This document shows positions 7,555-13,739 of a DNA stretch of 36,773 nt, in pieces; position 1 is the first letter of the stretch, and each line of letters starts with the position of its first letter. Source of the stretch: a virus; the IMG/VR virus record IMGVR_UViG_3300042902_000033, positions 1 through 36,773 of that record. One strand, 5' to 3'. The position numbers and the translations under genes were made by a program. Below the pieces are notes generated by a model, which worked only from the letters and a program-made list of their open reading frames with translations, was not told where the DNA came from and did not search any database.

Positions 7555-7758
7555 ATGAAACACCTTGTACTAACACCCGCTGATCGTCTCAACTGCAAAG
7601 TCACGTTTAACGTGAACCGTTTTGAGGTTTATCACGCAGCTGGCTGGCTGCTGACTGCCGCGAGTGATAAGGCAGACTTAAAAGCCCAGCTCGCGGCCAA
7701 CGGCATCAAGGGCGCACTATTCGACGGTAGCGCCCAGCGCCGATACATGGCCTACTAA
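7555..7758 (+). CDS. Hypothetical early protein, 67 aa
   Basis: This is the first gene after the rightward promoter. The 67-residue product begins MKHLVLTPADRLNC. It appears to be a small mixed alpha/beta protein with a beta hairpin (CKVTFNVNRFEVYHA) followed by a helix (SDKADLKAQLAANG). AAAGG lies about 8 nt before the ATG. I do not recognise a family. First-transcribed phage genes often encode host-takeover or anti-defence factors, but nothing in the protein itself shows this. Confidence 0.65.
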   Translation: MKHLVLTPADRLNCKVTFNVNRFEVYHAAGWLLTAASDKADLKAQLAANGIKGALFDGSAQRRYMAY

Positions 7759-7771
7759 AGCCCAGCGTAAA
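7756..7771 (+). repeat. 16-bp direct repeat after early gene 1, copy 1
   Basis: TAAAGCCCAGCGTAAA begins with the stop codon of the 67-residue gene. An identical copy lies at 8041-8056, shortly after the next gene's stop. The repeat may be an RNA-processing or regulatory site between early genes, or a trace of a local duplication. Confidence 0.8.
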
Positions 7772-7798
7772 TTAAACCCCACCAAACGAAAGCCTTTT

Positions 7799-8035
7799 AT
7801 GTACAGCACCACTATCAAACTTTGGTCACGCAACGGACACACACCATTAACAGGTCGCGGCGGCTCCTTTTGTGATGAACTACTGAGCCTCACTATTGAC
7901 TGCGCTGGCCCTTCTGAGGCTGAGCAGAAGGCGCTAGATTATAAGAACAAAACAAAAGGAGCTTATTCCTGCCATTACAATATGCCAGACTATCCAAACC
8001 AAAACACCCGTTCACGTTTCTGTCATTACGGATGA
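7799..8035 (+). CDS. Hypothetical early protein, 78 aa
   Basis: The 78-residue product begins MYSTTIKLWSRNGHTP and contains three Cys and several His residues (SFCDELL, IDCAG, YSCHYN, FCHYG), which could allow metal binding. No family is recognised. There is no strong ribosome site; an AAAG lies about 7 nt before the ATG, so the start is uncertain. It lies between two copies of the 16-bp repeat TAAAGCCCAGCGTAAA. Assignment as a gene rests on its open frame and its place in a compact row of small genes. Confidence 0.5.
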   Translation: MYSTTIKLWSRNGHTPLTGRGGSFCDELLSLTIDCAGPSEAEQKALDYKNKTKGAYSCHYNMPDYPNQNTRSRFCHYG

Positions 8036-8040
8036 CCAAA

Positions 8041-8056
8041 TAAAGCCCAGCGTAAA
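8041..8056 (+). repeat. 16-bp direct repeat, copy 2
   Basis: This is an exact second copy of TAAAGCCCAGCGTAAA (copy 1 at 7756-7771). It starts 6 nt after the end of the 78-residue gene and lies before the Gp88-like gene. Confidence 0.8.
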
Positions 8057-8105
8057 GCCTGCAAAGGCTTTGCAGTGTGTTTTTAATCAACTAACAGGGC
8101 ATATC

Positions 8106-8741
8106 ATGCAAGCAATCCGTACTCTCAAAGCAGCCAAAGCCATCGCAGGTTCACTCGGCAAGCCTTCAAAGATGCCGGGCCTGTCATATGGCATTAGCGC
8201 CAAGCGCTGCATTGTCGGGGCTAAGCTGGCAACCATTGAAGGCAGCGTCTGCCATGGCTGCTACGCTCTCAAAGCAAACTACTCATACCCTTCGGTCATG
8301 AAAGCCCATGAAACGCGCTACGAGTCCTTGGATCATCCACAATGGACAGAAGCCATGATGTTTCAAATTGATAAGAGTAAGACGGAATGGTTTCGCTGGC
8401 ATGATGCCGGTGACCTCCAAAGCTTTCAGCACCTGCTTAACATCGTCAAAATTGCAGAGGCTTTGCCTTTGGTTAAGTTCTGGATTCCAACACGTGAAAA
8501 GAAGATTGTGCATCAGTTCACCGACACCTTCGGAGCGTTCCCTGATAACTTAAACGTACGCGTGAGCGCCACAATGATTGACGGCGAAGTTCCCGCAGGC
8601 TTTGCTAACACGTCAACCGTACACGAAAGCAATGAAGCCAAAGGGACAACATGCGAGGCTTACAAGCACAACAACAAGTGCAATGATTGTCGTAAGTGCT
8701 GGGATAAGGAGGTTTCTAACGTTTCGTATAAAAAGCACTAA
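8106..8741 (+). CDS. Gp88-family phage protein with two cysteine clusters
   Basis: The 211-residue product (start MQAIRTLKAAKAIAG, ATG 8106) matches what I know of the Gp88 family named from mycobacteriophage gene 88. Marks are Cys35 and Cys49-x2-Cys52-Tyr (SVCHGCYALK), then FRWHDAGDLQS, FWIPTRE, LNVRVSA, and a C-terminal cluster with Cys183 and Cys192-x2-Cys195-x2-Cys198-Trp. The paired Cys clusters suggest an iron-sulfur or zinc centre. The PTRE-type block recalls phage Gp37/Gp68-like proteins. The biochemical role is not established. The upstream ATG at 8070 has no better ribosome site and adds a non-typical N-terminus, so the inner start is preferred. Confidence 0.8.
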   Translation: MQAIRTLKAAKAIAGSLGKPSKMPGLSYGISAKRCIVGAKLATIEGSVCHGCYALKANYSYPSVMKAHETRYESLDHPQWTEAMMFQIDKSKTEWFRWHDAGDLQSFQHLLNIVKIAEALPLVKFWIPTREKKIVHQFTDTFGAFPDNLNVRVSATMIDGEVPAGFANTSTVHESNEAKGTTCEAYKHNNKCNDCRKCWDKEVSNVSYKKH

Positions 8742-8753
8742 ACTAAGGGTTTT

Positions 8754-8781
8754 CCCCTATAGCAGGGGCCTAAAAAGCCCC
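8754..8781 (+). promoter_or_regulatory. Two mutually exclusive GC hairpins
   Basis: CCCCT (8754-8758) can pair with AGGGG (8764-8768). The same GGGG plus C (8765-8769) can instead pair with GCCCC (8777-8781) across a CTAAAAA-type loop. Such competing stems can act as attenuators or RNA-processing signals. No T-run follows the second stem, so it is not a classical terminator. It lies between the Gp88-like gene and the SH3-like gene. Confidence 0.4.
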
Positions 8782-8810
8782 GATAATTAAGATTCACAAC
8801 AAAGGTTTAT

Positions 8811-9065
8811 ATGTTTTTACAAGCAGTCTTGAAAGCCACACAAGGTAAGTTCTTTACAGTCTCCTTTATCAAGAAGGACGGAAGCACACGGGTTATGAAT
8901 TGTCGTTTAGGGGTGACTAAGCACCTCAAAGGAGGCGTGAGCACTTTAAACCCTACCGAGTACCTCACGGTCTATGATATGCAAGCAGAGGGCTACAGAG
9001 CCGTCAATCTGTCAACAATCGTCAGCGTGGTTTGTGGCGGTGTTGTTTTAACTAATGGAAAATAA
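8811..9065 (+). CDS. SH3-barrel-like phage protein (DUF2693 type)
   Basis: The 84-residue product has the pattern of a small SH3-like beta barrel common in phages: KFFTVSFIKKDGSTRVMNCRLG, a HLKGG loop, then TVYDMQ, GYRAVNLSTI and a last hydrophobic strand. This matches proteins annotated as SH3 beta-barrel fold or DUF2693, whose molecular role is unknown to me. The start follows a weak AAAGG. It may bind nucleic acid or a protein partner, but the sequence does not say which. Confidence 0.7.
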   Translation: MFLQAVLKATQGKFFTVSFIKKDGSTRVMNCRLGVTKHLKGGVSTLNPTEYLTVYDMQAEGYRAVNLSTIVSVVCGGVVLTNGK

Positions 9066-9068
9066 TCT

Positions 9069-9191
9069 ATGTCACGTCCTAAATATACAATCTTCACCAA
9101 GCCAAGCCTTTGGGAGAAAATGGCCGATTATGCCCTAGCTTTGGGGCTTGGTGTTGCCATTGCCTTTGGTCTGTTCGTCTACGTTTCCTAA
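9069..9191 (+). CDS. Small single-pass membrane protein, 40 aa
   Basis: This 40-residue frame follows the SH3-like gene by 3 nt. It has a polar, basic N-terminus (MSRPKYTIFTKPS) and one predicted membrane helix (ALALGLGVAIAFGLFVYV) at the C-terminus. GGA lies about 10 nt before the ATG. The compact fit between neighbours and the clean membrane segment support a real gene. Function is unknown; an early inner-membrane effector is one possibility. Confidence 0.55.
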   Translation: MSRPKYTIFTKPSLWEKMADYALALGLGVAIAFGLFVYVS

Positions 9192-9208
9192 CCCTTCAGA
9201 GGTCTGTC

Positions 9209-9397
9209 ATGCAAATGGAAGTTAAAAGAGTGTTCCTAGAAAATAGTGATAAAGTTCACTGGGCTGTCATATCGGACGGTGTACAGGTTATCACCCTCGG
9301 ATCAAGAGAAGCTGCAAATAAAATGATGGATGTCTTGTTCAATGCTAGATCAGACGCAGAGAAACGACTAGAACAGTTCTATAATGATGAGGTGTAG
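9209..9397 (+). CDS. Hypothetical early protein, 62 aa
   Basis: The start is placed at ATG 9209, because AGAGG sits 6 nt before it and the frame upstream belongs to the preceding gene's region. The 62-residue product (MQMEVKRVFLENSDKVHW) looks like a short alpha/beta protein with an acidic C-terminal helix (ARSDAEKRLEQFYNDEV). It is preceded by the same CCCTTCARAGG leader as the gene at 9623. Family not recognised. Confidence 0.65.
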   Translation: MQMEVKRVFLENSDKVHWAVISDGVQVITLGSREAANKMMDVLFNARSDAEKRLEQFYNDEV

Positions 9398-9399
9398 AT

Positions 9400-9606
9400 A
9401 TGAAAAAAACAGACTTAACGAAGATACGAGATCAAGCTGCATTAATCGAGACGACTATTGCAGTCCTTCGGAACAATCTATATTCGGTCGGTCTTTCCGG
9501 TTTGGCTGAAACTCTTCGCCATTGTCAGGAAAGTGCGTATACAATACACCACTTAACACTTCCGACAATCAGCAAAGACACTCCTCCTTTCATTGACGTT
9601 GCGTAA
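9400..9606 (+). CDS. Hypothetical early protein, 68 aa
   Basis: This frame begins 2 nt after the previous stop, with GAGG 8 nt before the ATG. The 68-residue product (MKKTDLTKIRDQAAL) is mostly helical in its first 50 residues (IETTIAVLRNNLYSVGLSG, then AETLRHCQESAY) with a short Pro-rich tail. No family recognised. Tight coupling to its neighbours supports that it is translated. Confidence 0.65.
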   Translation: MKKTDLTKIRDQAALIETTIAVLRNNLYSVGLSGLAETLRHCQESAYTIHHLTLPTISKDTPPFIDVA

Positions 9607-9622
9607 CCCTTCAAAGGCTCCC

Positions 9623-9766
9623 ATGTACAAAATTATTCATGTATCAAGCGGCATTGTGGCAATCACCTTCAACGAGCGCTCTTATGCCCTCGATTGGCTT
9701 GCCGACAACAACAATCTGAGCGGAGAGCCCGCTAATTTATATAAACTAGTCAAGGCTATGTCATGA
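9623..9766 (+). CDS. Hypothetical early protein, 47 aa
   Basis: This 47-residue frame (MYKIIHVSSGIVAITFNERS) has AAAGG 5 nt before its ATG, and its TGA overlaps the next ATG (ATGA at 9763-9766). The fold may be one beta hairpin and a helix (SYALDWLADNN). Family not recognised. Ribosome site and coupling make translation likely. Confidence 0.6.
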   Translation: MYKIIHVSSGIVAITFNERSYALDWLADNNNLSGEPANLYKLVKAMS

Positions 9767-10143
9767 AAGTATTTGTCTACTTCAACCTTCACCGAAAGGT
9801 GTTCAGCGTCAAGGCTCTGGAAGGGCCAATGAAGGGCCGCGTAGTGGCTCACCTTCATGATGTGCTGCTGGCCGACGCCACCTTTAAGGTGTCCGAAGCA
9901 GGCCGTCAGCGTGTCCTTCGTGAGCGGCGTAAAAATGTTCATGCTGGCGTTAAGGGTGATTGGCTTGAGGGCAATGATAAAACTCATTCATTTGTCATCA
10001 TCAATGGGGCCGCCGCAGTGTATAATCCGTACAAGTATGCTTCATTCGTTCACCTATACGGAGAGCATCCTGTAACAGCCGCCCACCTTGTCGCATTGGC
10101 TGTAGATGAGAGCCGCCGCCCTTCAATTCACTACTGGAACTAA
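9763..10143 (+). CDS. Conserved phage protein of unknown function, 126 aa
   Basis: The 126-residue product starts MKVFVYFNLHRKVFSVKAL and continues with GPMKGRVVAHLHDV, then VSEAGRQRVLRERRKNVHAG. The pattern FNLHRK-SVKAL-GRV-H then AGRQRV-RKNVHAG is one I know from many phages infecting Pseudomonadota, always without a known role. Basic stretches (RQRVLRERRKNVHAG) suggest nucleic acid contact. It is coupled to the 47-residue gene upstream by ATGA. The start is secure. Confidence 0.8.
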   Translation: MKVFVYFNLHRKVFSVKALEGPMKGRVVAHLHDVLLADATFKVSEAGRQRVLRERRKNVHAGVKGDWLEGNDKTHSFVIINGAAAVYNPYKYASFVHLYGEHPVTAAHLVALAVDESRRPSIHYWN

Positions 10144-10144
10144 T

Positions 10145-10351
10145 ATGAAAAAACACACCTATTATTGGATCGTCGACGACGTTAGTTTCAAAGGACAATA
10201 CACCATTGAGGAGGACGAACCCGGTTATTTGCCTATTGTCACCCTTTGCACCTTGGAAGTCGAAGGCATTGATCTTATGCTCGTAATTGATCCCAGAGTA
10301 GTACAGGAAATTGAACATGGGTTATTGGAGCAGGAGCTATGGAACACATAA
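10145..10351 (+). CDS. Hypothetical acidic early protein, 68 aa
   Basis: The start is set at ATG 10145, directly after the previous stop, with GGA 6-7 nt upstream. The longer frame from 10106 would overlap the upstream gene without a ribosome site. The 68-residue product (MKKHTYYWIVDDVSFKGQY) is acidic and probably beta-rich, ending in a helix (VVQEIEHGLLEQELWNT). Family not recognised. Its end overlaps the next gene by 13 nt. Confidence 0.6.
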   Translation: MKKHTYYWIVDDVSFKGQYTIEEDEPGYLPIVTLCTLEVEGIDLMLVIDPRVVQEIEHGLLEQELWNT

Positions 10352-10599
10352 GCGCCTACAATGCCCTCAAATGGCCCGTGCTGGCCTTCGTAGGTCTTGC
10401 CGTAGGCCTATGCGCCGGATATGCTGCGAAGGGCATAGAGGACGATCTACAGGCAGGCAGCATTGAAGGGCTTTGCAGGCCAAGCAAGAGCTGGACTGCT
10501 TACGTCGCTGAAGACGCTAGTGGGTATGTATGCTTTAAACAGCAGAAATTTAACAAGAGAATTATTCGTTACAACATTGTGGAGAGAGAGAATGACTAA
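10339..10599 (+). CDS. Single-pass membrane protein, 86 aa
   Basis: The 86-residue product has one membrane helix near the N-terminus (WPVLAFVGLAVGLCAGYAA, about residues 12-30), rich in small residues. A soluble domain with two Cys follows (GLCRPSKSW, YVCFKQQ). GGAG lies 6 nt before the ATG. It overlaps both neighbours (13 nt and 8 nt), so it is part of a coupled row. Function is unknown. An early membrane protein could change the host envelope or block superinfection, but this is only a guess from topology. Confidence 0.65.
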   Translation: MEHISAYNALKWPVLAFVGLAVGLCAGYAAKGIEDDLQAGSIEGLCRPSKSWTAYVAEDASGYVCFKQQKFNKRIIRYNIVEREND

Positions 10600-10888
10600 G
10601 CATATCCATTACGATACAATCAAGGCTTGGGCTAATGGGGCCACTATTGAGATATATGACCTTTATAAGGATACATGGCACGCCATGGACAACCCTTCAT
10701 GGTATGAGGACAATGAATACCGCATCAAGCCCCAACCAAAGCCCGACCTAGTACGTGAAGCCCTCATTGTGAACAGCTTAAGCGCCGGGCCTATGTTGTA
10801 CGCAGCAAGCCCTTCGGAGTCCAACATTGTGCTGTTGTTCGATGGAGAGACAGGCAAGCTGAAGCAATGCACCATTAAAGGGGCTTAG
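10592..10888 (+). CDS. Hypothetical phage protein with YRIKP motif, 98 aa
   Basis: The start at ATG 10592 is preceded by GAGAGAGA and overlaps the previous stop. The 98-residue product begins MTKHIHYDTIKAWANGATIE, with DNPSWYEDNEYRIKPQPKP later. This IKAWANGA ... W ... YRIKP arrangement recurs in short phage proteins of unknown role. A C-terminal beta-rich part (NIVLLFDGETGKLKQC) follows. The gene ends inside a hairpin (10881-10894). Confidence 0.7.
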   Translation: MTKHIHYDTIKAWANGATIEIYDLYKDTWHAMDNPSWYEDNEYRIKPQPKPDLVREALIVNSLSAGPMLYAASPSESNIVLLFDGETGKLKQCTIKGA

Positions 10889-10935
10889 AAGCCCTTAGGA
10901 GCGTTTAAACGAACAAGGCAAGGGCTAAGTAGCCC
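10881..10935 (+). promoter_or_regulatory. Two short GGGCT-stem hairpins between early genes
   Basis: GGGCTTAGAAGCCC (10881-10894) and GGGCTAAGTAGCCC (10922-10935) are both perfect short hairpins, and the first spans the stop codon of the upstream gene. No T-run follows either. With the related hairpin at 11205-11220 they share the core GGCTWAG-AGCC, which suggests RNA-processing or mRNA-stabilising stems rather than terminators. Confidence 0.5.
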
Positions 10936-10970
10936 AGCCAACCGATAGATCAACTTAGAGGGTTTTAGCC

Positions 10971-11195
10971 ATGCGCTGTATTTGCTGTAACAAACAACTG
11001 AACGACTTCGAGAGCACCCGTCGCCATGCAATCACCAGAGAATTCCTAGACATGTGCAACAGCTGCCATGCCTCCGTGGCAAGCTCGTCTCGTCTGCCCA
11101 CCATCGACAGGAAAGACCTTGACTCCTTGTCGGGTATTGAAGAAGAGCTTGACAATGACGACAATCAATGCTACCCTACCTTTAAAGAGCTATGA
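10971..11195 (+). CDS. Small zinc-finger protein (two Cys pairs), 74 aa
   Basis: The 74-residue product starts MRCICCNKQLNDFESTRR and has a second pair in MCNSCHA, giving Cys3/Cys6 and a CxxC about 25 residues later: one treble-clef or zinc-ribbon site. The tail is acidic (GIEEELDNDDNQC). Similar short zinc proteins lie upstream of primase or polymerase genes in T7-like phages. Their role is unknown; DNA or RNA polymerase binding is possible. GAGGG precedes the ATG by 8-9 nt. Confidence 0.7.
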   Translation: MRCICCNKQLNDFESTRRHAITREFLDMCNSCHASVASSSRLPTIDRKDLDSLSGIEEELDNDDNQCYPTFKEL

Positions 11196-11204
11196 AGTTC
11201 TTAG

Positions 11205-11220
11205 AAGGCTTAGTAGCCTT
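11205..11220 (+). promoter_or_regulatory. Hairpin AAGGCT-TAGT-AGCCTT
   Basis: A perfect six-pair stem with a four-base loop lies 10 nt after the zinc-finger gene. It belongs to the same hairpin family as 10881-10894 and 10922-10935. No T-tract follows, so termination is unlikely. Confidence 0.5.
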
Positions 11221-11286
11221 AGGTGATAGATAATTCAATTAACAAACTCAGGTACTACGGTACTTCAGTCCTTTAAAGAGCAACCA

Positions 11287-11469
11287 ATGGCTAATGATTT
11301 TTATCTTAATGAAGAGCAAGAGGAGACACCAGAAGAATGGGGTCTATTACAGCAGGAGTTTCATGAATGGCAGGTGCTTAGTGATGCTGCTGACATCGTT
11401 TCTGCTAGGGGGCTTCCATTTGTTATGTCGTCAATTTTAGAAATAATGAAACAGAAGGGAATTCAATGA
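11287..11469 (+). CDS. Hypothetical acidic early protein, 60 aa
   Basis: The 60-residue product (MANDFYLNEEQEETPEEWG) is strongly acidic in its first 40 residues and ends in a helix (PFVMSSILEIMKQKGIQ). AAAGAG lies 7-8 nt before the ATG. The acidity might mimic DNA, as some phage inhibitors do, but there is no direct sign of that. Family not recognised. Confidence 0.6.
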   Translation: MANDFYLNEEQEETPEEWGLLQQEFHEWQVLSDAADIVSARGLPFVMSSILEIMKQKGIQ

Positions 11470-11564
11470 TTTATTTGTCTTGTGTTGCTGTGGTTTTTGT
11501 CTTGACGCTGGTTGGCAATGAATGATTTAATTAAAACCTTCTTGTCCTTTATAGGGGTGTTAAA

Positions 11565-11660
11565 ATGACAAAGAACTGGCCCTTCCCGCAGAGGGACACT
11601 TATGGTGCTATAATCATTCCTCCGAAGCCTATTCCGGTGCGTGAGGATGCCCTCTTTTAA
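11565..11660 (+). CDS. Proline-rich small protein, 31 aa (tentative)
   Basis: This 31-codon frame (MTKNWPFPQRDTYGAIIIPP) has GGGG about 8 nt before the ATG and ends 9 nt before the primase-helicase gene. It is proline-rich and basic. It fills an otherwise empty gap, and its ribosome site is fair, but it is very short. A tiny hydrophobic frame (11466-11525, 19 codons) and a 16-codon frame (11517-11567) just upstream are even weaker. Confidence 0.4.
   Translation: MTKNWPFPQRDTYGAIIIPPKPIPVREDALF
11606..11614 (+). promoter_or_regulatory. Candidate extended -10 promoter before primase-helicase
   Basis: TGC-TATAAT is a perfect extended -10 element about 50 nt before the primase-helicase ATG. No good -35 is seen 16-18 bp upstream, which extended -10 promoters can tolerate. 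The motif is the same TGC-TAYAAT seen at the other promoters of this genome. It could start transcription of the replication genes after the small early genes. Confidence 0.45.
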
Positions 11661-11669
11661 GGAAAGACA

Positions 11670-13274
11670 ATGAGCAGCAGTTTTATCAAGCACGTGGCCT
11701 GTGAAGCCTGTGGCAGCAGTGATGGGAACGCCCTATATGACGACGGCCACACCCACTGCTTTGCCTGTGGCATCACAGCAGGAGAGAATGACAGGGAGGA
11801 CAGCTACCGAGGCAGGGAGGAAATGAACAGGCAACAATCAATGAAAGTTCCAATGGAAATCAAAGGTGAAATCAAGAGCATTCCTGAGAGAGGAATCACC
11901 CGCTCTACATGTGCTAAATATGAGGTGAGACAAGATGAAAACAGCCACTATTACCCTTACACTGACGGAAAAGGAGCTGTTGTTGCTTCAAAGGTCAGAG
12001 GTGTTGCGGATAAATCTTTCTCTATCCGGGGAGACTTTAAAAGCGCTCAGTTGTTCGGTCAATCCCTATTCAGTGCTGGGGGAAAGGCAGTCACCATTTG
12101 CGAAGGTGAGCTGGACGCTTTAGCGGCCTTTCAGATGCAGGGGAGCCTGTACCCTACGGTGAGTGTGAGAAATGGCGCTCAGGCGGCTCTGAAGGACTGC
12201 AAAGCAGCCTTTGAGTGGCTTGACTCCTTCGACTCCGTAGTTATCTGCTTCGATGCAGACGAACCGGGACAGAAAGCAGCTAAGGAGGTGGCAGAACTCT
12301 TCGGAGGTAAGAGCAAGGTTGTTAAGCACTTGGCGGGCTACAAGGATGCCTGTGACTACTTAGCAGCAGGCAAGGAGAAGGATTTCATCAACACATGGTG
12401 GAGGGCTGAGGAGTTTAAGCCTGAAGGCATTGTGACGGTGAGCGACATCAAGGAGAGAATGCTAACTCCTCCGAAGGCGGGGCTTCCTTGGTGCTTCGAC
12501 ACCCTAACACAGCTCACGTATGGGCGGCGTCAAGGGGAAATCTATGGCTTCGGAGCAGGTGTTGGAGTTGGTAAGACTGACGTGTTTACGCAGCAGATTA
12601 GCTATGACATTGACACACTGGGCGAGAAGGTGGGGGTGATTTACTTGGAGCAGAATGTCGTAGAAACTGCACAGCGAGTGGCTGGGAAACTTGACCGAAA
12701 ACTGTATCATATTCCAGATGCAGGATGGACACGAGAGCAATACGAAGACAGTGTGGAAAGGCTTGACAAACGGAAGCAGCTCTATATGATGGAACACTTC
12801 GGAGCGATGGATTGGGCAACGGTGAAGGGCATTATTCGTTATTTCGCCAAAGCTTATGACATTAAGATGATTTATTTAGACCACCTGACGGCACTAGCCG
12901 CCAATGAACAAGACGAACGGAGAGCACTCGATGGAATTATGGCAGACATGGCCTCTCTTGCTCAGTCTGACGGCCTTATTATTCATTTTGTCTCACATCT
13001 TACAACTCCTGAGGGCAAGGCCCATGAAGAAGGAGGACGGGTTTTGGAGAAGCACTTTACAGGTAGCCGGGCTATTGCTAGATGGAGCCACTATATGTTT
13101 GGGTTGGAACGTGATAAGCAAGCTGCTGATCCTGTGAAGCGCCAGACAACAACCTTCCGAGTTTTGAAGGATAGGTTTGCAGGCAGCGCCACAGGTGAGA
13201 AGTTTGGGCTGCATTACGACAGAAAGACAGGATATTTACATGAATGTCCTCTTATTGATGAAAGTGGGCTATAA
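11670..13274 (+). CDS. DNA primase-helicase (T7 gp4 type)
   Basis: This 534-residue bifunctional replication enzyme starts with a zinc-binding domain with Cys11, Cys14, Cys30 and Cys33 (CEAC, CFAC). A TOPRIM primase domain follows, with Glu145 and Asp149 (CEGELDALA) and Asp195/Asp197 (CFDADEPG). The hexameric helicase domain has Walker A GAGVGVGKT (295-303), a Walker B-type strand MIYLDHLTAL, and HFVSHL. It unwinds the fork and lays RNA primers. AGGAAAG precedes the ATG. It overlaps the next gene by one base (TAATG). No internal start equal to T7 gp4B is evident. Confidence 0.95.
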   Translation: MSSSFIKHVACEACGSSDGNALYDDGHTHCFACGITAGENDREDSYRGREEMNRQQSMKVPMEIKGEIKSIPERGITRSTCAKYEVRQDENSHYYPYTDGKGAVVASKVRGVADKSFSIRGDFKSAQLFGQSLFSAGGKAVTICEGELDALAAFQMQGSLYPTVSVRNGAQAALKDCKAAFEWLDSFDSVVICFDADEPGQKAAKEVAELFGGKSKVVKHLAGYKDACDYLAAGKEKDFINTWWRAEEFKPEGIVTVSDIKERMLTPPKAGLPWCFDTLTQLTYGRRQGEIYGFGAGVGVGKTDVFTQQISYDIDTLGEKVGVIYLEQNVVETAQRVAGKLDRKLYHIPDAGWTREQYEDSVERLDKRKQLYMMEHFGAMDWATVKGIIRYFAKAYDIKMIYLDHLTALAANEQDERRALDGIMADMASLAQSDGLIIHFVSHLTTPEGKAHEEGGRVLEKHFTGSRAIARWSHYMFGLERDKQAADPVKRQTTTFRVLKDRFAGSATGEKFGLHYDRKTGYLHECPLIDESGL

Positions 13275-13618
13275 TGTTCTTTGAAGAAAAGCTGCGGATT
13301 ATTTCTAACGCTGGATACACATACAAGACAGGAAACTACGGAGCAACTATTGACAAGGCTTTAGTTATTGCCCGTAATAAAAGCCTGTGGCGACCTGTTG
13401 GTATTCTGGACTGGCTCCCATATTACGGCCTCAATTCACTGCTTACAGCGTATAAGGAAGGAACTTTAGAGGCTTACAAAGAAAAGCAAATAAAAGCAGG
13501 ACGCCAACAACTTGCCGTTGTAAAGCCAAATGTATGGAAAGACAAGAAAAAAGAGAAAGAAATGAAAGAATTTTATGCCAAACGATCCACAGGAGAGGCG
13601 TATAATGACAAGCATTGA
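13274..13618 (+). CDS. Hypothetical protein between helicase and polymerase, 114 aa
   Basis: The 114-residue product (MFFEEKLRIISNAGYTYK) is coupled to the helicase by TAATG. It is globular for about 75 residues (containing RPVGILDWLPYYGLNSLL), then becomes a lysine-rich helical tail (WKDKKKEKEMKEFYAKR). It shows no known catalytic motif. Placement between helicase and polymerase suggests a replication accessory role, perhaps DNA binding through the basic tail, but this is inference. Confidence 0.7.
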   Translation: MFFEEKLRIISNAGYTYKTGNYGATIDKALVIARNKSLWRPVGILDWLPYYGLNSLLTAYKEGTLEAYKEKQIKAGRQQLAVVKPNVWKDKKKEKEMKEFYAKRSTGEAYNDKH

Positions 13619-13739
13619 AGCCGTTATTGGCAGAATGATGGAAATGGAAACCAAGTATTACGATCTTCAGGAGAAGTATCAAGAGCTTATCCACCAGTTT
13701 GAAGAACTAAAGGCGCGTTATGAAGAGGCTAGTAGTTGA
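13605..13739 (+). CDS. Short coiled-coil protein, 44 aa
   Basis: This 44-codon frame overlaps both neighbours (13605-13618 and 13720-13739). It has an excellent ribosome site, AGGAGAGG, 6 nt before the ATG. The product (MTSIEAVIGRMMEMETKYYD) is one long amphipathic helix with leucine/tyrosine heptads, likely a coiled coil. Function unknown. It may serve partly to couple translation into the polymerase gene. Confidence 0.6.
   Translation: MTSIEAVIGRMMEMETKYYDLQEKYQELIHQFEELKARYEEASS

Noticed and set aside
11192-11233. 13-codon frame overlapping the zinc-finger gene's stop
   Set aside because: Too short, and the hairpin at 11205-11220 explains the sequence better.
11466-11567. Two tiny frames (19 and 16 codons) before the primase-helicase
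   Set aside because: Coupled by overlaps but too short to support; no family or strong ribosome site.
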